Source: Nematostella vectensis (taxonomy: Eukaryota > Cnidaria > Anthozoa > Actiniaria > Edwardsiidae). Taken from it: a stretch of 64,000 bases of DNA. The notes under the pieces are model-generated. The model was not told where the DNA came from. It searched no databases and worked only from the letters and a program-made list of their open reading frames with translations. Where the stretch lies: contig NC_064035.1 of NCBI RefSeq assembly GCF_932526225.1, positions 10,031,296 to 10,095,295 on the forward strand, in the 5' to 3' direction. Made by a program: the position numbers and the translations under genes. Within the stretch, counting starts at the first letter, position 1. Each line of letters starts with the position of its first letter. Shown piece by piece: positions 13,501-24,187 of this stretch.

Positions 13501-13882
13501 CTTCTCGCCTATCTATATACGTATACCTTTGGTACCTAAGACGCATAGCAAGGGGAGACGAAGTGTGTGTGTGTGTGGGGAGGGGGTGGGGGGGGGGGAC
13601 TGGCGCACAGCTGGGGGAGGAGACGCTTAGCATTGGTACGGATAGCTCCACAGAAACAAGGCACGAGAAAAATTAGGAAGCCGTGCGCTCTCAGAAAGCC
13701 GTAGATGTTCTCTTACTCTATCTCAGCTTCTTGAATAATTATAGAAAGAAAGATTGCTCTAGGATTCATTATGTTTTTTCTCTCCCTCAGGTTGTCCGGC
13801 GCTTAAAGCACTCCGTATGAGTAACTGTACCCCTCCCAGCCCTGGGGACGAGTCTGGTTCAGATGATGAGGACCAAGGATAG
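4531..13882 (+). CDS. UBA-UBX-leucine-rich-repeat protein, putative p97/ubiquitin adaptor
   Basis: 22 exons: 4531-4545, 4895-5001, 5985-6021, 6157-6351, 6662-6814, 7051-7173, 7407-7521, 7870-8241, 8785-9007, 9275-9340, 9706-9782, 10011-10085, 10180-10220, 10466-10580, 10883-10923, 11152-11320, 11694-11765, 12132-12213, 12519-12580, 12744-12815, 13177-13395, 13791-13882. The 2523-nt sum gives 840 aa with every phase matching. Domains: UBA about 6-42 (LASMGFEISECQEAI), Lys/Glu/Arg-rich helix about 85-135, UBX about 170-245 (VRLPDG; PFPHKVFTPQEM; LKDVGLHPSGSIVI), acidic/Pro linker 249-372, a BC-box/Cul2-box-like stretch 391-426, then LRRs 447-818 (e.g. LKTLNVAFTGVTDECL) and an acidic tail. UBA domains bind ubiquitin and UBX domains dock on p97/VCP; LRRs usually select substrate. 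The canonical p97-contact FPR motif reads FPH. I know no vertebrate UBXN protein with C-terminal LRRs. A two-gene split is unlikely because phases and exon density are continuous. Confidence 0.92.
5369..5543. mobile_element. MITE with TAGGCCATT terminal inverted repeats
   Basis: A 175-base element in intron 2 of the UBX-LRR gene. The left end reads TAGGCCATTCCAGCTAAAAG; the reverse complement of the right end reads TAGGCCATTTCAGCTATAAG. Inverted identity runs about 25 bases. There is no coding capacity, so it is non-autonomous. Confidence 0.75.
5546..5884. mobile_element. MITE with ACATACCTGT terminal inverted repeats
   Basis: The left terminus AACATACCTGTCAACTCTCC is mirrored by the right terminus, whose reverse complement is ACATACCTGTTAACCTCC. 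A second inner inverted match is TCTCAAGATTTT/AAAATCTCAAGG. The interior is rich in CTCCC and CCACCCCTCCCCC. It abuts the preceding MITE directly. There is no coding sequence. Confidence 0.7.
10325..10420. repeat. ATC/GTC trinucleotide-rich tract
   Basis: Imperfect CATCATCATCG and TTGTTGTCGTCG runs in intron 13 of the UBX-LRR gene. Simple-sequence DNA with no exon. Confidence 0.7.
11790..12055. repeat. Minisatellite in intron 17 of the UBX-LRR gene
   Basis: Degenerate units of about 27-31 bases, of the form GCGATATATCCACTTGGCTT, repeat about eight times. Three units form a higher-order block that recurs at about 11850 and 11951 (period about 101). The array starts about 25 bases after the 5' splice site at 11766. 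Open frames across it on both strands are artefacts of the repeat. Confidence 0.85.
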
Positions 13883-14469
13883 AACCGAAGGATCTAAGAC
13901 GAGACGAATCCCTCAAGAGATGGCGAAGAAGGAGAGGCCGGAGACAAATGATAGGGAAACGCCCCTCCCCCTACCACATGTCGCACCCCATTACGAAGGA
14001 AACGTATTTTCCACTGTTATAAAGAAAAAAATGGAGTCATAGGATTAACTAATAAAACAGTGAAAACTTGGACCTTGAGTGTAAAAATTGGGAATAAAAC
14101 AATGGGCATGATATATGTGAAATGCGACGTTTGTTCGCTTGTTGAACAGAGTTCGTAATAAAGAAATATTTATAGTAAAACCCCTTTTTTTTTCTGTGGT
14201 GCAATGTAACTCTGGAATATTGGGCATGTAGGATATATTCCAGGGGAAGTTTTATCTCCATAAACTCGACCTCAGAGTTTACAAAGACTATTTGAGAGGG
14301 GGAGAGGGTTGGAAAAAGTTGGTTCATGAATTTTTATTATTTTTTTTACTTGGTATGCATACTTGTCAATCTTACCCTGATATAATAGACGAAGACTAGA
14401 TATGAGAATAAAGTAGTTATAATGTGTATGATAGATCATAAATATAAGGTTATATAATCTATGGGGGGC

Positions 14470-14625
14470 AGAGTTTGTTTAGTCTAAATTCTGATATTAG
14501 AAGCCCATATTATGGAACGTCACTTGACGGTGTTGAGAGGAGCGTCACGAAACAGGCCAAATCTCAGCCAATTTATAGAGGATTTTATTCGATCCTATAT
14601 CATGATATCAGAATTTTAGACGAAC
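14470..14625. mobile_element. Short inverted-repeat element upstream of RACGAP1
   Basis: GTCTAAATTCTGATAT near 14479 has a near-perfect inverted partner, ATATCAGAATTTTAGAC, near 14605. The arms are about 17 bases and the span about 145 bases, without coding sequence. This fits a small MITE in the intergenic gap before RACGAP1. Confidence 0.5.
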
Positions 14626-14719
14626 AAGCTGTTTCTTTTTCACAGGCCACGCTGAAATTTGTTGTGCGTCTGTGATGAACAGGTCAGCGGTACAATGACT
14701 TTCCGCGTGACTGCATTCT

Positions 14720-14868
14720 CACTTTTGATTGGCTGACACTCCTTTGAAATATATGTGGAGGGAAAAAACGAAAACTGAACGACAACATGGCGGAGCTCTG
14801 AGCTTGTAGATTTCTTTAAACCCTCGAAACCAACGCGAATTTTGTACGATAACCATAGTATTGCTCAG
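14720..14868 (+). promoter_or_regulatory. RACGAP1 promoter and 5' UTR with a 4-codon uORF
   Basis: An inverted CCAAT box (GATTGGCT, about 14726) is followed closely by TTTGAA (about 14741), the form of a CHR element used by G2/M genes. Downstream, AACATGGCGGAG (about 14784) matches a YY1-type motif and also opens a uORF, 14787-14801, encoding MAEL then stop. The main ATG follows at 14869. CCAAT plus CHR control of cell-cycle genes is known from vertebrates; here it is only motif resemblance. Confidence 0.35.
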
Positions 14869-17800
14869 ATGAGACATTCCAATATGTCTGTAGCGGCGTT
14901 GGTCAGTAGTTTTGATGATATTATCCGCTCAGCTGCGGTTTTAAGCGAGGGAATCGAAGGAGGTAAAGAATGCTGTTATCCGTTGAAGCTCGTCAGAAAA
15001 ACCCGCGTAACATAGCGTATGCACAATTTATATCGTATATCGCCCGAATCTATCCACCTTTTAGTTTTTATATAACTATTGTCTGTCTACCTAGTTGTGC
15101 TAGATGTAGTTCGTAGTTCAATACGTTGTCTAAAAAGGAACGATCAAAGAATTTCTATAAGTAGAACTCGCTGTAAAACTCTGGCCATCTGGATCAAATC
15201 CGTGCTTTGAATTAGAAAAGCGTACTTAAGTTATATCTAGAGCTTTATACATGTAGAATAATTTCTCTATTTCAGAATTTATTAAGTTTGTTACACAACA
15301 AGAAGAATGCCGTAAGAAGTGGCTAGAAGCTGATAACAGCACCGCGAAACTCAGACAAGATAATGCAAAACTAAAGGCAAGTTTTAATTTGAACTATTAT
15401 TACAGTATTTGTAGTCTATCAGTTTCTTAATTGTATATATGATTTTTTAGGCAGAGAATGATGCGCTGCAAGTGAAACTGAAACATGCAAGGTCAGAATC
15501 TTTGCACTTCTTTTTAATTTAATTTTATCAAAGTTGAACATGCAATGTTTTTTGTGTTTAAAGAAACCAAATTGAAATAGAGATCAAGAGAAGGATGAAG
15601 GCTGAGGCTTCACAAGATCACTTGGTAAATGCAGTTTAGTCATCCTGTGTGTTAGTATCGGCACAATGTTTCAATAAATCATATATGTTTGTACTAATTT
15701 TTTCATTAGGAGAGACAAGTTGCCCTTATCCGTGAACTCTTGATGGACAAAGAAACTATGAGCAGACTGAATGAGAATGAGCGCCAGACGTTGATGCAGT
15801 CTATTCAGATGAGCCACATCATTGCTGAGGACCGAAATAGTCCAAGGAAACGCCCCTATGGAATTGATGAGTCCTCAGCCTCGATTCTATCGCCCTCAGA
15901 CATCAGCTACGACACCACTGCAGATGACCTGGTATGTATGGTATATAATTGGAACCTCAATATAATGATACTCAATTAAACATTATTCTCAATATAACTA
16001 TCTACATGCCTGGTCCCAGCACAATCACAGTGAAGTGTAATGGAGTAAATCTTGATTACCATATTGTTATATCAAGGTTCACTTTGGAAAGTATGCCCTA
16101 AACATGTTTGGGACTATAAAAAGTTATTATAGCTACGAACATAGTACCCTGCTTGCAGGCATTTACCCTGTTTTTTTTTCGCTATGCTTATCTGTGTCTT
16201 TGCTATGCACAGAGTTGTTGTCACCATCTTGTTTTGTTCTGGCCATGCAAAAGCTGGAATGAGTGCAAAGCACACGAGAGAGGGGGGGAGAAAGAAAGGA
16301 CCAACTTTTGTTTTCCTTCCCCTGCTTCCTTCGTCATGTTTTGTCACTCACACCAAGCTAGCACAGCCAAAAACAAGATTGCGGTCATGACTCAGCACAT
16401 AGCGAAAAACCACCAGGAGGTAAAAGCCTGCAAGCAGGCTATAAACATAGTGGTACCAATAAACAAGCAAGCACAGCAATGAATGACATGAAGTAATAGC
16501 ACTCCTCATAGCCTAGTACACTTATATCAAGGCTACAAGGCTACAATAATGTGACCAACAACAGAAATTATATTACCTGGACTAATCACACCCCGAATAG
16601 GACAAGCAGAAAATCTCCTCACTTGTTTCTTTACCTCCCTTCTTATATGAGATAACATCCTTTTTGCGATAACTATGTTGTCTAAATGTTTTAGGATGAG
16701 CCGTACAATGCTGGCAGGCCAGTTTATGGAAAGGCTGTAAGTGTTATGATCAGTTTGATACAAAATGAGTAGTTTCATTGCATTTCATGCTGAAACATTT
16801 ACTGATACATGGTACCCGTCCCTCTGACCAGAATACAATGGTTGGCACTTCATGTCAAAACAGCTGCTTTTGCATGGCACATAGCAATTTCTCTGATCTA
16901 ATTAGACCTCATTCAAGTGCTAGTCACTAACTTATTATAACATATTCATGATTATTGATTCCTCCAGGAGCCAACTGCACCCTCAGTTGATGATCTCCGG
17001 GTATGTTTACACCTGGCCTAGACTAATAATTAGTCCAAACTACTTACAATTACTAACTAGCATATAAAATATTTGGGTTAGTACAAGTACAGTATAGATG
17101 CTGGTTGTCATTTTTCTGTAGATAGTTCTCTGAATAATTGGCCTAGACTAACAATAAACAAATGATTATATTATTAACTGGCCTAGGTTTTTAATGAGGC
17201 CTATCTAAAAAATAACTACTTGCATAGAATTACAGTTTTGTATAAAATGAGTATAAGCAACTGATTATATTTTTTTCTGTACTGATTATATTTTTTTCTG
17301 TAGCCAGTAAGTGCATTCTAATTGTCTTTTAGCAGGAAGAGGGCACTCCTCCAAAAAAGATGAAGACTGCAGAACATCGAATGGTGGGCCCAGAGTTCTT
17401 ATTATTTACCGTAATGACAGTCATAAGATGACAGAGACAGAGACAGAGATAGATAGGTAGCCCAGAAAAAGTGTGAAAAAAGCCAGCGAGATGCATGCAG
17501 TTGTTTTTGAACTGCCCTGACCCCCGTTTTTTTACTCAACACTGCCCTATGCCTACTTGCAAGTACGTAGTTGACTGCAATTTTATGAGGAGCAAACACC
17601 ACCAGAAAACACACTACCTCTACTGTACATTACATGAGTACACAGTAGATAAAAAATGATACTTCTAAAGATGAAACACTTTTTAGTTTCTTTGTAAATC
17701 TTTGTAAAACTTGAAAAAACTGGAAAGACTCAGAAAAAATCATCCTTCAGAGGTAGGAGGGCAATTAATCTTACCATTGTTTTTCTCTGTGCTGTTTTGT

Positions 17801-20800
17801 CATAATCTCCTCAAACCCCGCTGACTTGCCTGCTCAACGAGCTGCCTTCTCTTGAGGTTTTACCATCTCCATCCAGACAAATTTCTTTATATTATTTTTG
17901 TTTTGTTACTGACAAAGAAAAAGAAATCTCCAGCAGCTTAACTGCCTCCAAACTCATGATGACCTGCTTCTCAAAATCTTTTTGAGAAGGCTGCATAACC
18001 AGTTTTGTTGGTGATCTCCAGGAAAATGAGGTGGTGGTTGCTGGAACAAAAGTCACAGTCAGCCCCGATGGTCCCATCAAAGTGTCTGCTTACATCAGCC
18101 CCTGTAAACAACAGCCTAGTCCTGTAAAACTACTTCCTACCATCAGGCGTAAGTTATAACCTGAAAGTTAATGATGGGGCAGTGCCTGTTGTTGTCACAG
18201 TAGGGGAATTATGAATAAATGCCTTTCTAGTTTTGGTTTCCACATAGTAAAATAGATGTTAGATCCTCTATATGAGCAACATCTCTTAATTGAAATATTT
18301 TTGGCTTTGCAGCCGAAGATATAAATGATACTGGATTACCCAAGTCAAACTTGTATCCAGCACTGCCCAGGACCCCATCTGTAAGGTAATCAATGATTAA
18401 ATAACTGCCTAGGACCCCATCTGTAAGGTAATCAATGAATAAATACCTGCCCAGGACCCCATCGGTAATGTACAGTAATCAATGGTTAAATACCTGCCCA
18501 GGACCCCATCTGTAAGGTTATCAATGATTAAATACCTGCCAAGCACCCCAACTGTGAGGTTATAACCAGCAATAACTAGATACCTGGCTTGGGACCCATT
18601 CAGTAAAGGTGGTGCTAGATCCAGCATTGTGTAATATTACATTCATTATTTTTAGGTCTAATGTGGAGTATATTGGGTCTGCAAACAACCATAACAATCA
18701 TACTGGTAAACGGAAAAAGGTAATTCAACATTAGCTACATCTTGAGGTAGACTGTCAGTCAAAATATCCAAAGTAGTTGTGTTTGTTAGAGTATTGAATA
18801 TGGTTCATCAAAATCTGGCACTTGACTCTGGCATAGTCAGGAACCAGCTTTTCATGAATCAAGGTAGACTGTCAGTATAGTCATAAATGAATACAATTAT
18901 TGTAAATTGTAGATATTAGAGTAGCCTTTTAGACTAGACACTTCATTTGTGTTATTTTGATTGTGCTCTTTGTCATAGTATGGCCAAGATAATGACCAAA
19001 TAATTGTCAAAACTGGTAGGAGGAAAAAGGTGAATTTAGATTAAATAAATAGTTCAGAAATATAAATGATATTAGTATGCCATTTTTTTGGAAATATCAG
19101 AAAACCCATGTAGACCTTAGAGTTTCTTCTTTGTTTCTAGTCACACATATTCTGTTCCAAGACGGTTATTAAGCCAGAATCATGCCAGCCGGTAAGCCAA
19201 TATAAATGGTAAATTTATTATTATAACATTTGGCAGAATCTAAACAATTATTGTAATAAACCCTTTGAATTGCAGTGTGGAAAGAGAATCAAGTTTGGAA
19301 AACTTGCATTGAAATGCAAAGGTAAACAAACCGCAGATAGCAGAAACACTTTCAGCATTTTTTATTGTATGTAACTTATATGAATGCCCTAACACTTTAT
19401 AATTGATGCTATCATTTGTAGACTGTCGGGCTGTTTGCCACCCTGACTGCAAGGACAATGTTCCCTTGCCATGTATTCCTAGCAACCTCACACCTGGATC
19501 AGGACACAGAAGACAGGTAACTAACGCTATTGCATTTATCTGATTCTGTGTTCCATTTTTATAATGCTGATTTTGGTGTTAAAAAAGTCTCAGATGCCAG
19601 AACTTAGTGCATATATTTTATATACTTGACATTTGGTGTCTGTTTTACAATTAAAGCAAGAAAGTCACAGTATTAAAGAAATGAGATTTTCTAGACCCAT
19701 CATTTTATTGATTAGGTTGTTATGAAAATGATCTTGAATTTCGATCTTGGGATCTATTTTTGAATACTTTGAATTTTACCATTATTACAAGTGAATGAAT
19801 ATCAATTGAAGATTGAAGTAATCTTTCCAAATTAATCACAGGAGGAGACACTTGAGTTCTATACTCCGAACACAAGTCCCATGGTCCCAGCTATAGTGGT
19901 AAATTAAATTTCGAGAAAACCTTCCATTTTTCTATTTTACTAAAATAAACAGGGTTCTGACTGTAATATTCATTACACAGGTTCAATGCATTTCTGAAAT
20001 AGAAAAGCGTGGATTGAATGAAGTCGGCCTGTACAGGGTGCCAGGGTAAGATGCAGAGTTATGACCACCAACCTACATCTTGATGGAGTGTCTGGCAGTG
20101 GATTGGTGACTAAGGCGTGCCTCTTTGTGTAACAAAAAATTACTGATGTTTTGTAGCTGTGACACCTCCCCTTTCTCAAAGCTCTCCATAACCCTGGTAT
20201 CCAGGTCATAGTATTTGCTTGAATAGGAGCTGCAGCACTTGGATATTTTTTAGCAGTAGAAAATGTTTTGTTTCGAGGCAACACTTTTTCTGGTAAATAT
20301 GGTGTCAAATGGATATCTCGACGTTTTTTTAAGGGGTCAGTAATCGCTTTTTTTGAAGTGTACTAATTAACGTAAGGCATTTGGGGAAGAATTGACGATG
20401 TTCTAAGTTGTTTTGTATGTGATTCTAGTGCTGAACGAAGTATCAAAGAACTCAAAGATAAATTCCTTCACGGCAAGACCCAGAACCTTGTAAGTAGAAA
20501 AGTCTGCTAAACATTTGTGCTACCTGTATGCCCTGTAGCTTCGTAATAATGTATGAACTGTTTTCTTTGCTTTTAGCACGAAACTATTGACATCCACGTG
20601 GTTTGTGGGGTTTTGAAGGATTTTCTCCGTAATCTTGCTGAGCCCCTCGTCACATACCATCTATGGGGGGCCTTTGTGAACGCCGCCAGTGAGTACCATT
20701 TACCCATTTCATTCGGCTAATCCGAGAAAACAACTGATACTGTCAATCAAAGTTTGTCGATCAAGTATCTGTCATAGGTTGATATTTTTTGTATTTTCAA

Positions 20801-22543
20801 ATGTAAACATTAACAATGCGTAACTCCGACGCCAGGAAAGAATTTATTTTAAAAAAAAAAACGCACGCTGTAGTTTCTATGTTCTATTGTTTTTTTCCAA
20901 ACATGCAAAATACACCGCATAGACTATTTTTAAGTGGTAGGACTAAAATTTTGGCCAAGACAAAAAAGTATGTATCAGGAGCCCTAAAAAATCAACCCAA
21001 GCCAAAAAGTGGTAGGGCTATAAAACCACCAGCCCCTCCCTCTCCGCGGTCCCTGATCAAAACGTGGATTTTTTTGTTCTCAAAATTACTATTTCTTCCA
21101 GTAAATAGTGTAAGATACTTGTAAACTCGAGTTGCGTTGGGGTCTTATCTTGCATCCTCGGGTACCCAGGGTAGGATGCGGAGTTATGACTACCAACCTA
21201 CACGTCTATGGAGTGTCTGGCAGTGGATTGGTGGGTCCCCGAGGATGTTAGCCATGTAGATAACCGCACTTATTGTCGTGTTTCGTCTTCAGACAAAGAT
21301 GATGATCAGGACAGCTTCAGTGCCATGTATCAGGCTGTCAGCGAGCTGCCCCAGGCGAACAGGGATACGCTAGCATGTCTGGTCGTGCATCTACAGAAGT
21401 GAGTTTTGTGTGTGATTTGACATGACGCTAAGATGTCCGCCAAAAATTCACATCTCTTCTCTTTCCTTTTTGGGTCCATCTATTCGCAATTCAATTCATT
21501 TGCGCCTCTGCGGTAATATCAGTATTTTATGAAATCCTGCCGGAACAGTTTATCCAAATAACCTGATTAGCACTTTTTTTCTGAGCTGTATCGACCTTGT
21601 TCTCGAATCCACTTGTAGGGTGTCGCAGTGTACCGACTGCAAAATGCCCGTGAGCAATCTAGCCCGAGTCTTCGGCCCTACCCTAGTTGGTCATTCGTCG
21701 CCTAACGTCGAGCCCGTGGACATGCTGCAACAGACTAAACTACAGCCGCGCGTGGTAGAGAGACTGCTCGCCATGCCCGTGGACTACTGGAACCAGTTTC
21801 TCAAGTCGGACGACATCCGTTCACCACCCTACAACCCAGCAACACATAGGACCGACGGTACTCCTCTTACGCCCGAATGCAGACCAGGTAATTGAGTAGG
21901 CGAATCTTACAAATAACATAGGCACGGTAACTGCCTAATTATGGTTAACCTGGCAAACGAGGGGTGACAGATGGTGCATGTCTGTCAATTCTTTTTCGCC
22001 ATGTCCTCAAAATACCACTTTACTTGTCTGTTTGCAGTGCCGCAAAGCATGCTGGGCCCTCTTCCAACGCCCGGTCGGACGCAGAGTGTGAAAAAGAAAG
22101 GGAGCTTTCTGAGTAGAACACCAATCACTCCAAGGTACACCACTAAACAGTGCTAGGAAAACCCTTCTTTTCAGTGTCGTGGAAGCTTAGCGCCTTTCTC
22201 GTGGGTGCCCGAAAATGCCATCGTTTATAGTTTTATAAAACTCTAGTTTTATGTTTTTGTTTTTTTTTTTTGTTATAAGAATTTCCATACAAAGCCATTT
22301 CGCGTGTTTCAATCTAAAACAATCCAATTTGACATTGACACAAATAAAAACAACCCCTCCACCTTTCGAACCCTCGACCAATATACTGTATTTTGACGGT
22401 CACGGCTTGATAACAACATTCATGCGTGACACAGGCTTAGGATTCTAAGCGTGTTTTTATGACTTTGTTGAAGGTTTGGCAGCAAAAGCAAGCATCCCAA
22501 CAAGAGACCGACACATTTCTTCTCGTCGCCCATGCTCAAGTAG
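14869..22543 (+). CDS. RACGAP1: Rac GTPase-activating protein 1 (MgcRacGAP / CYK-4)
   Basis: 23 exons: 14869-14962, 15276-15376, 15451-15491, 15564-15624, 15710-15931, 16695-16736, 16968-17000, 17336-17383, 18022-18148, 18313-18385, 18656-18719, 18979-19029, 19141-19191, 19276-19321, 19422-19516, 19842-19898, 19981-20045, 20429-20489, 20577-20688, 21293-21398, 21619-21887, 22038-22134, 22474-22543; 1986 nt, 661 aa (human about 632). Coiled coil about 30-115, which in the family binds kinesin-6 to form centralspindlin; C1 zinc finger about 321-371 ([20 protein letters not shown]); RhoGAP about 397-600 with the GLYR arginine finger at R421. It ends RFGSKSK...FFSSPMLK, as in vertebrates. The family regulates RhoA/Rac at the central spindle in cytokinesis. 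An in-frame second ATG (14884) gives 656 aa. Intron 2 is GC-AG, and exon 8 has a NAGNAG acceptor (17333 or 17336). Confidence 0.97.
16148..16439. mobile_element. MITE in RACGAP1 intron 5
   Basis: The ends are inverted copies: the left reads CCTGCTTGCAGGCATTTACC, and the reverse complement of the right reads CCTGCTTGCAGGCTTTTACC. The homology continues inward to TTTTTCGCTATG on both sides, so the inverted repeats are about 50-60 bases. Open frames inside are not conserved coding. Confidence 0.75.
18363..18610 (+). repeat. Tandem array copying the RACGAP1 exon 10 end and 5' splice site
   Basis: The unit is CTGCCCAGGACCCCATCTGT followed by AAGGTAATCAATGATTAAATA, period 42-48. Copies start at about 18363 (the real exon end), 18405, 18447, 18494, 18536 and 18584 (degenerate). 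The true donor follows 18385. Copies 1 and 3 retain a GT in the equivalent place. Confidence 0.9.
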
Positions 22544-24187
22544 CTCCCTGGCAGTAGGACGAGGGAAACTCCTAAATTCAAGTTAATTTTTGCCGATTAT
22601 ATTAGAGAAGCCTCTAACGAACTACACTGTATTATACTTTGACTTGATTTATATCGTCAACAAGTTCGCCGTCGAAACAGGCAGACTCAGTTGCTTTTTG
22701 GCGATTTGCACTGAAGCCGACCAATACTGTGACCCTAGAATTTAAGTCTATTTTTATTTAATTTAACCAGGCGTTGATTCCTGTTCAGGGAAATGTAAAC
22801 TACAGTGAAACCTGGATTTTATGAAAATCTTATCGGTCAGAAAGACAGTATCATGCATGAAATTACCTGTAAACTCTTTATACAATATATTCCTTTTCTC
22901 CCGAGGCATATTATAAAATCCAGGTTTCGTCGTATTTGCTTTTCCCTTCTTAGTTCATTTGTTTTTTAGTGAATTACCTGGTGAGATGCCTTATTTTCAC
23001 TATCGCTGTAAACACATAAGGACAAATTGAGAGCCTTTATTGTCTCTACGTAGCTACCAAGTTTCTCTACGAAAGCCAGAGAAACAATCGTACTTTAAAA
23101 ACTAAAAGCATATAGCAGAAGTGATTGTAATATACCTTTAACTAAAGAGTAAACTGTTGGTATAGTTTTTTTTGTCTACCTCTTTTTTCTTTTTGTTGTG
23201 CAACGATAGAATAGCTTATTGAAGCTATTGTCGGGTGAGGTTTTGTGTTTCCAAAATACATTTTCGGATCCTTTAGGGGTATTAGTTTGGTTAAAACTCT
23301 TACTTTTTTTTTAACAATGGAAGTGTAATTCACTAGTACTATTATTCATCTTGAAGAACCTCTAAGAAAAGGAACGCGCTACAAGATGAGAATATCCGAA
23401 ACAGCTGTATCACCGCCGTTTACCTCGTCGTTTTATTTTCAAAAGCGTGTAATTAATTCACGTAGTAAAACATGCATTCAAGTGACGCGGGCTTGCAAGC
23501 TACCTGGAGTTGTCCTAGACTTCAGGCCTTCTGTTGAGGTTGATTTAAAGCTGATAGTCCAATTTCTCTAAAATGTCTAATCGCTAAAGGGGGCACTATC
23601 TGTTCGAGAAGAATTGAGAAAGGCTACGTACACGGTTATTCTCTTCATCCACACAAATCTGCAGCGTTGAGCATTTTGTACATGTAGGACCATGATTTGT
23701 TAGACAACATCTTCCTTTAAACTGTAAAGAAAATCGAATTTCTAGGGTAGAAAGACTATTTTGTTTAGAATAGAAAGACTATATCATAAGACAACCAACA
23801 ACCCAGCGCCATAATATCCAACACTTATTAACCAATCGGATGTCGTCATGGAGAAATAAACCAATCAGAATGCAAGCTTATCAGCTATTGACCTTAGCGG
23901 CAAAAGAGTACAAAACTCCGGCGGGGACACGGCAACTTTCGTGGGGTGCATTTCTGCCATGGTCTAAGGCTGGGGTCCACAAATGGAGAAAAATATTTTG
24001 GCTTGGTGTATGTTTCTGCGACAAACTTCTTCGCTAAATTGTTTGCAGTAACCCTAATCACTTTAGCCTCTCGCTTTATTTGGGGTAACACTATTGCTAC
24101 AGATTTCCATACATCAATTACCATCACCCGTAAAACAGTGAGTGACGGCGATCTTGAAACCACCAGATTTGAAATCCTCGGGAAGAT
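22544..24187. other. RACGAP1 3' flank and SKIDA1-like 5' flank
   Basis: No exon is supported. It should hold the RACGAP1 3' UTR and the promoter and 5' UTR of the next gene. At 22806-22928, GAAACCTGGATTTTAT is mirrored by ATAAAATCCAGGTTTC, giving a small inverted-repeat element of about 120 bases. Open frames at 23840-24242 are short, unlike any family I know, and probably 5' UTR. Confidence 0.5.
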
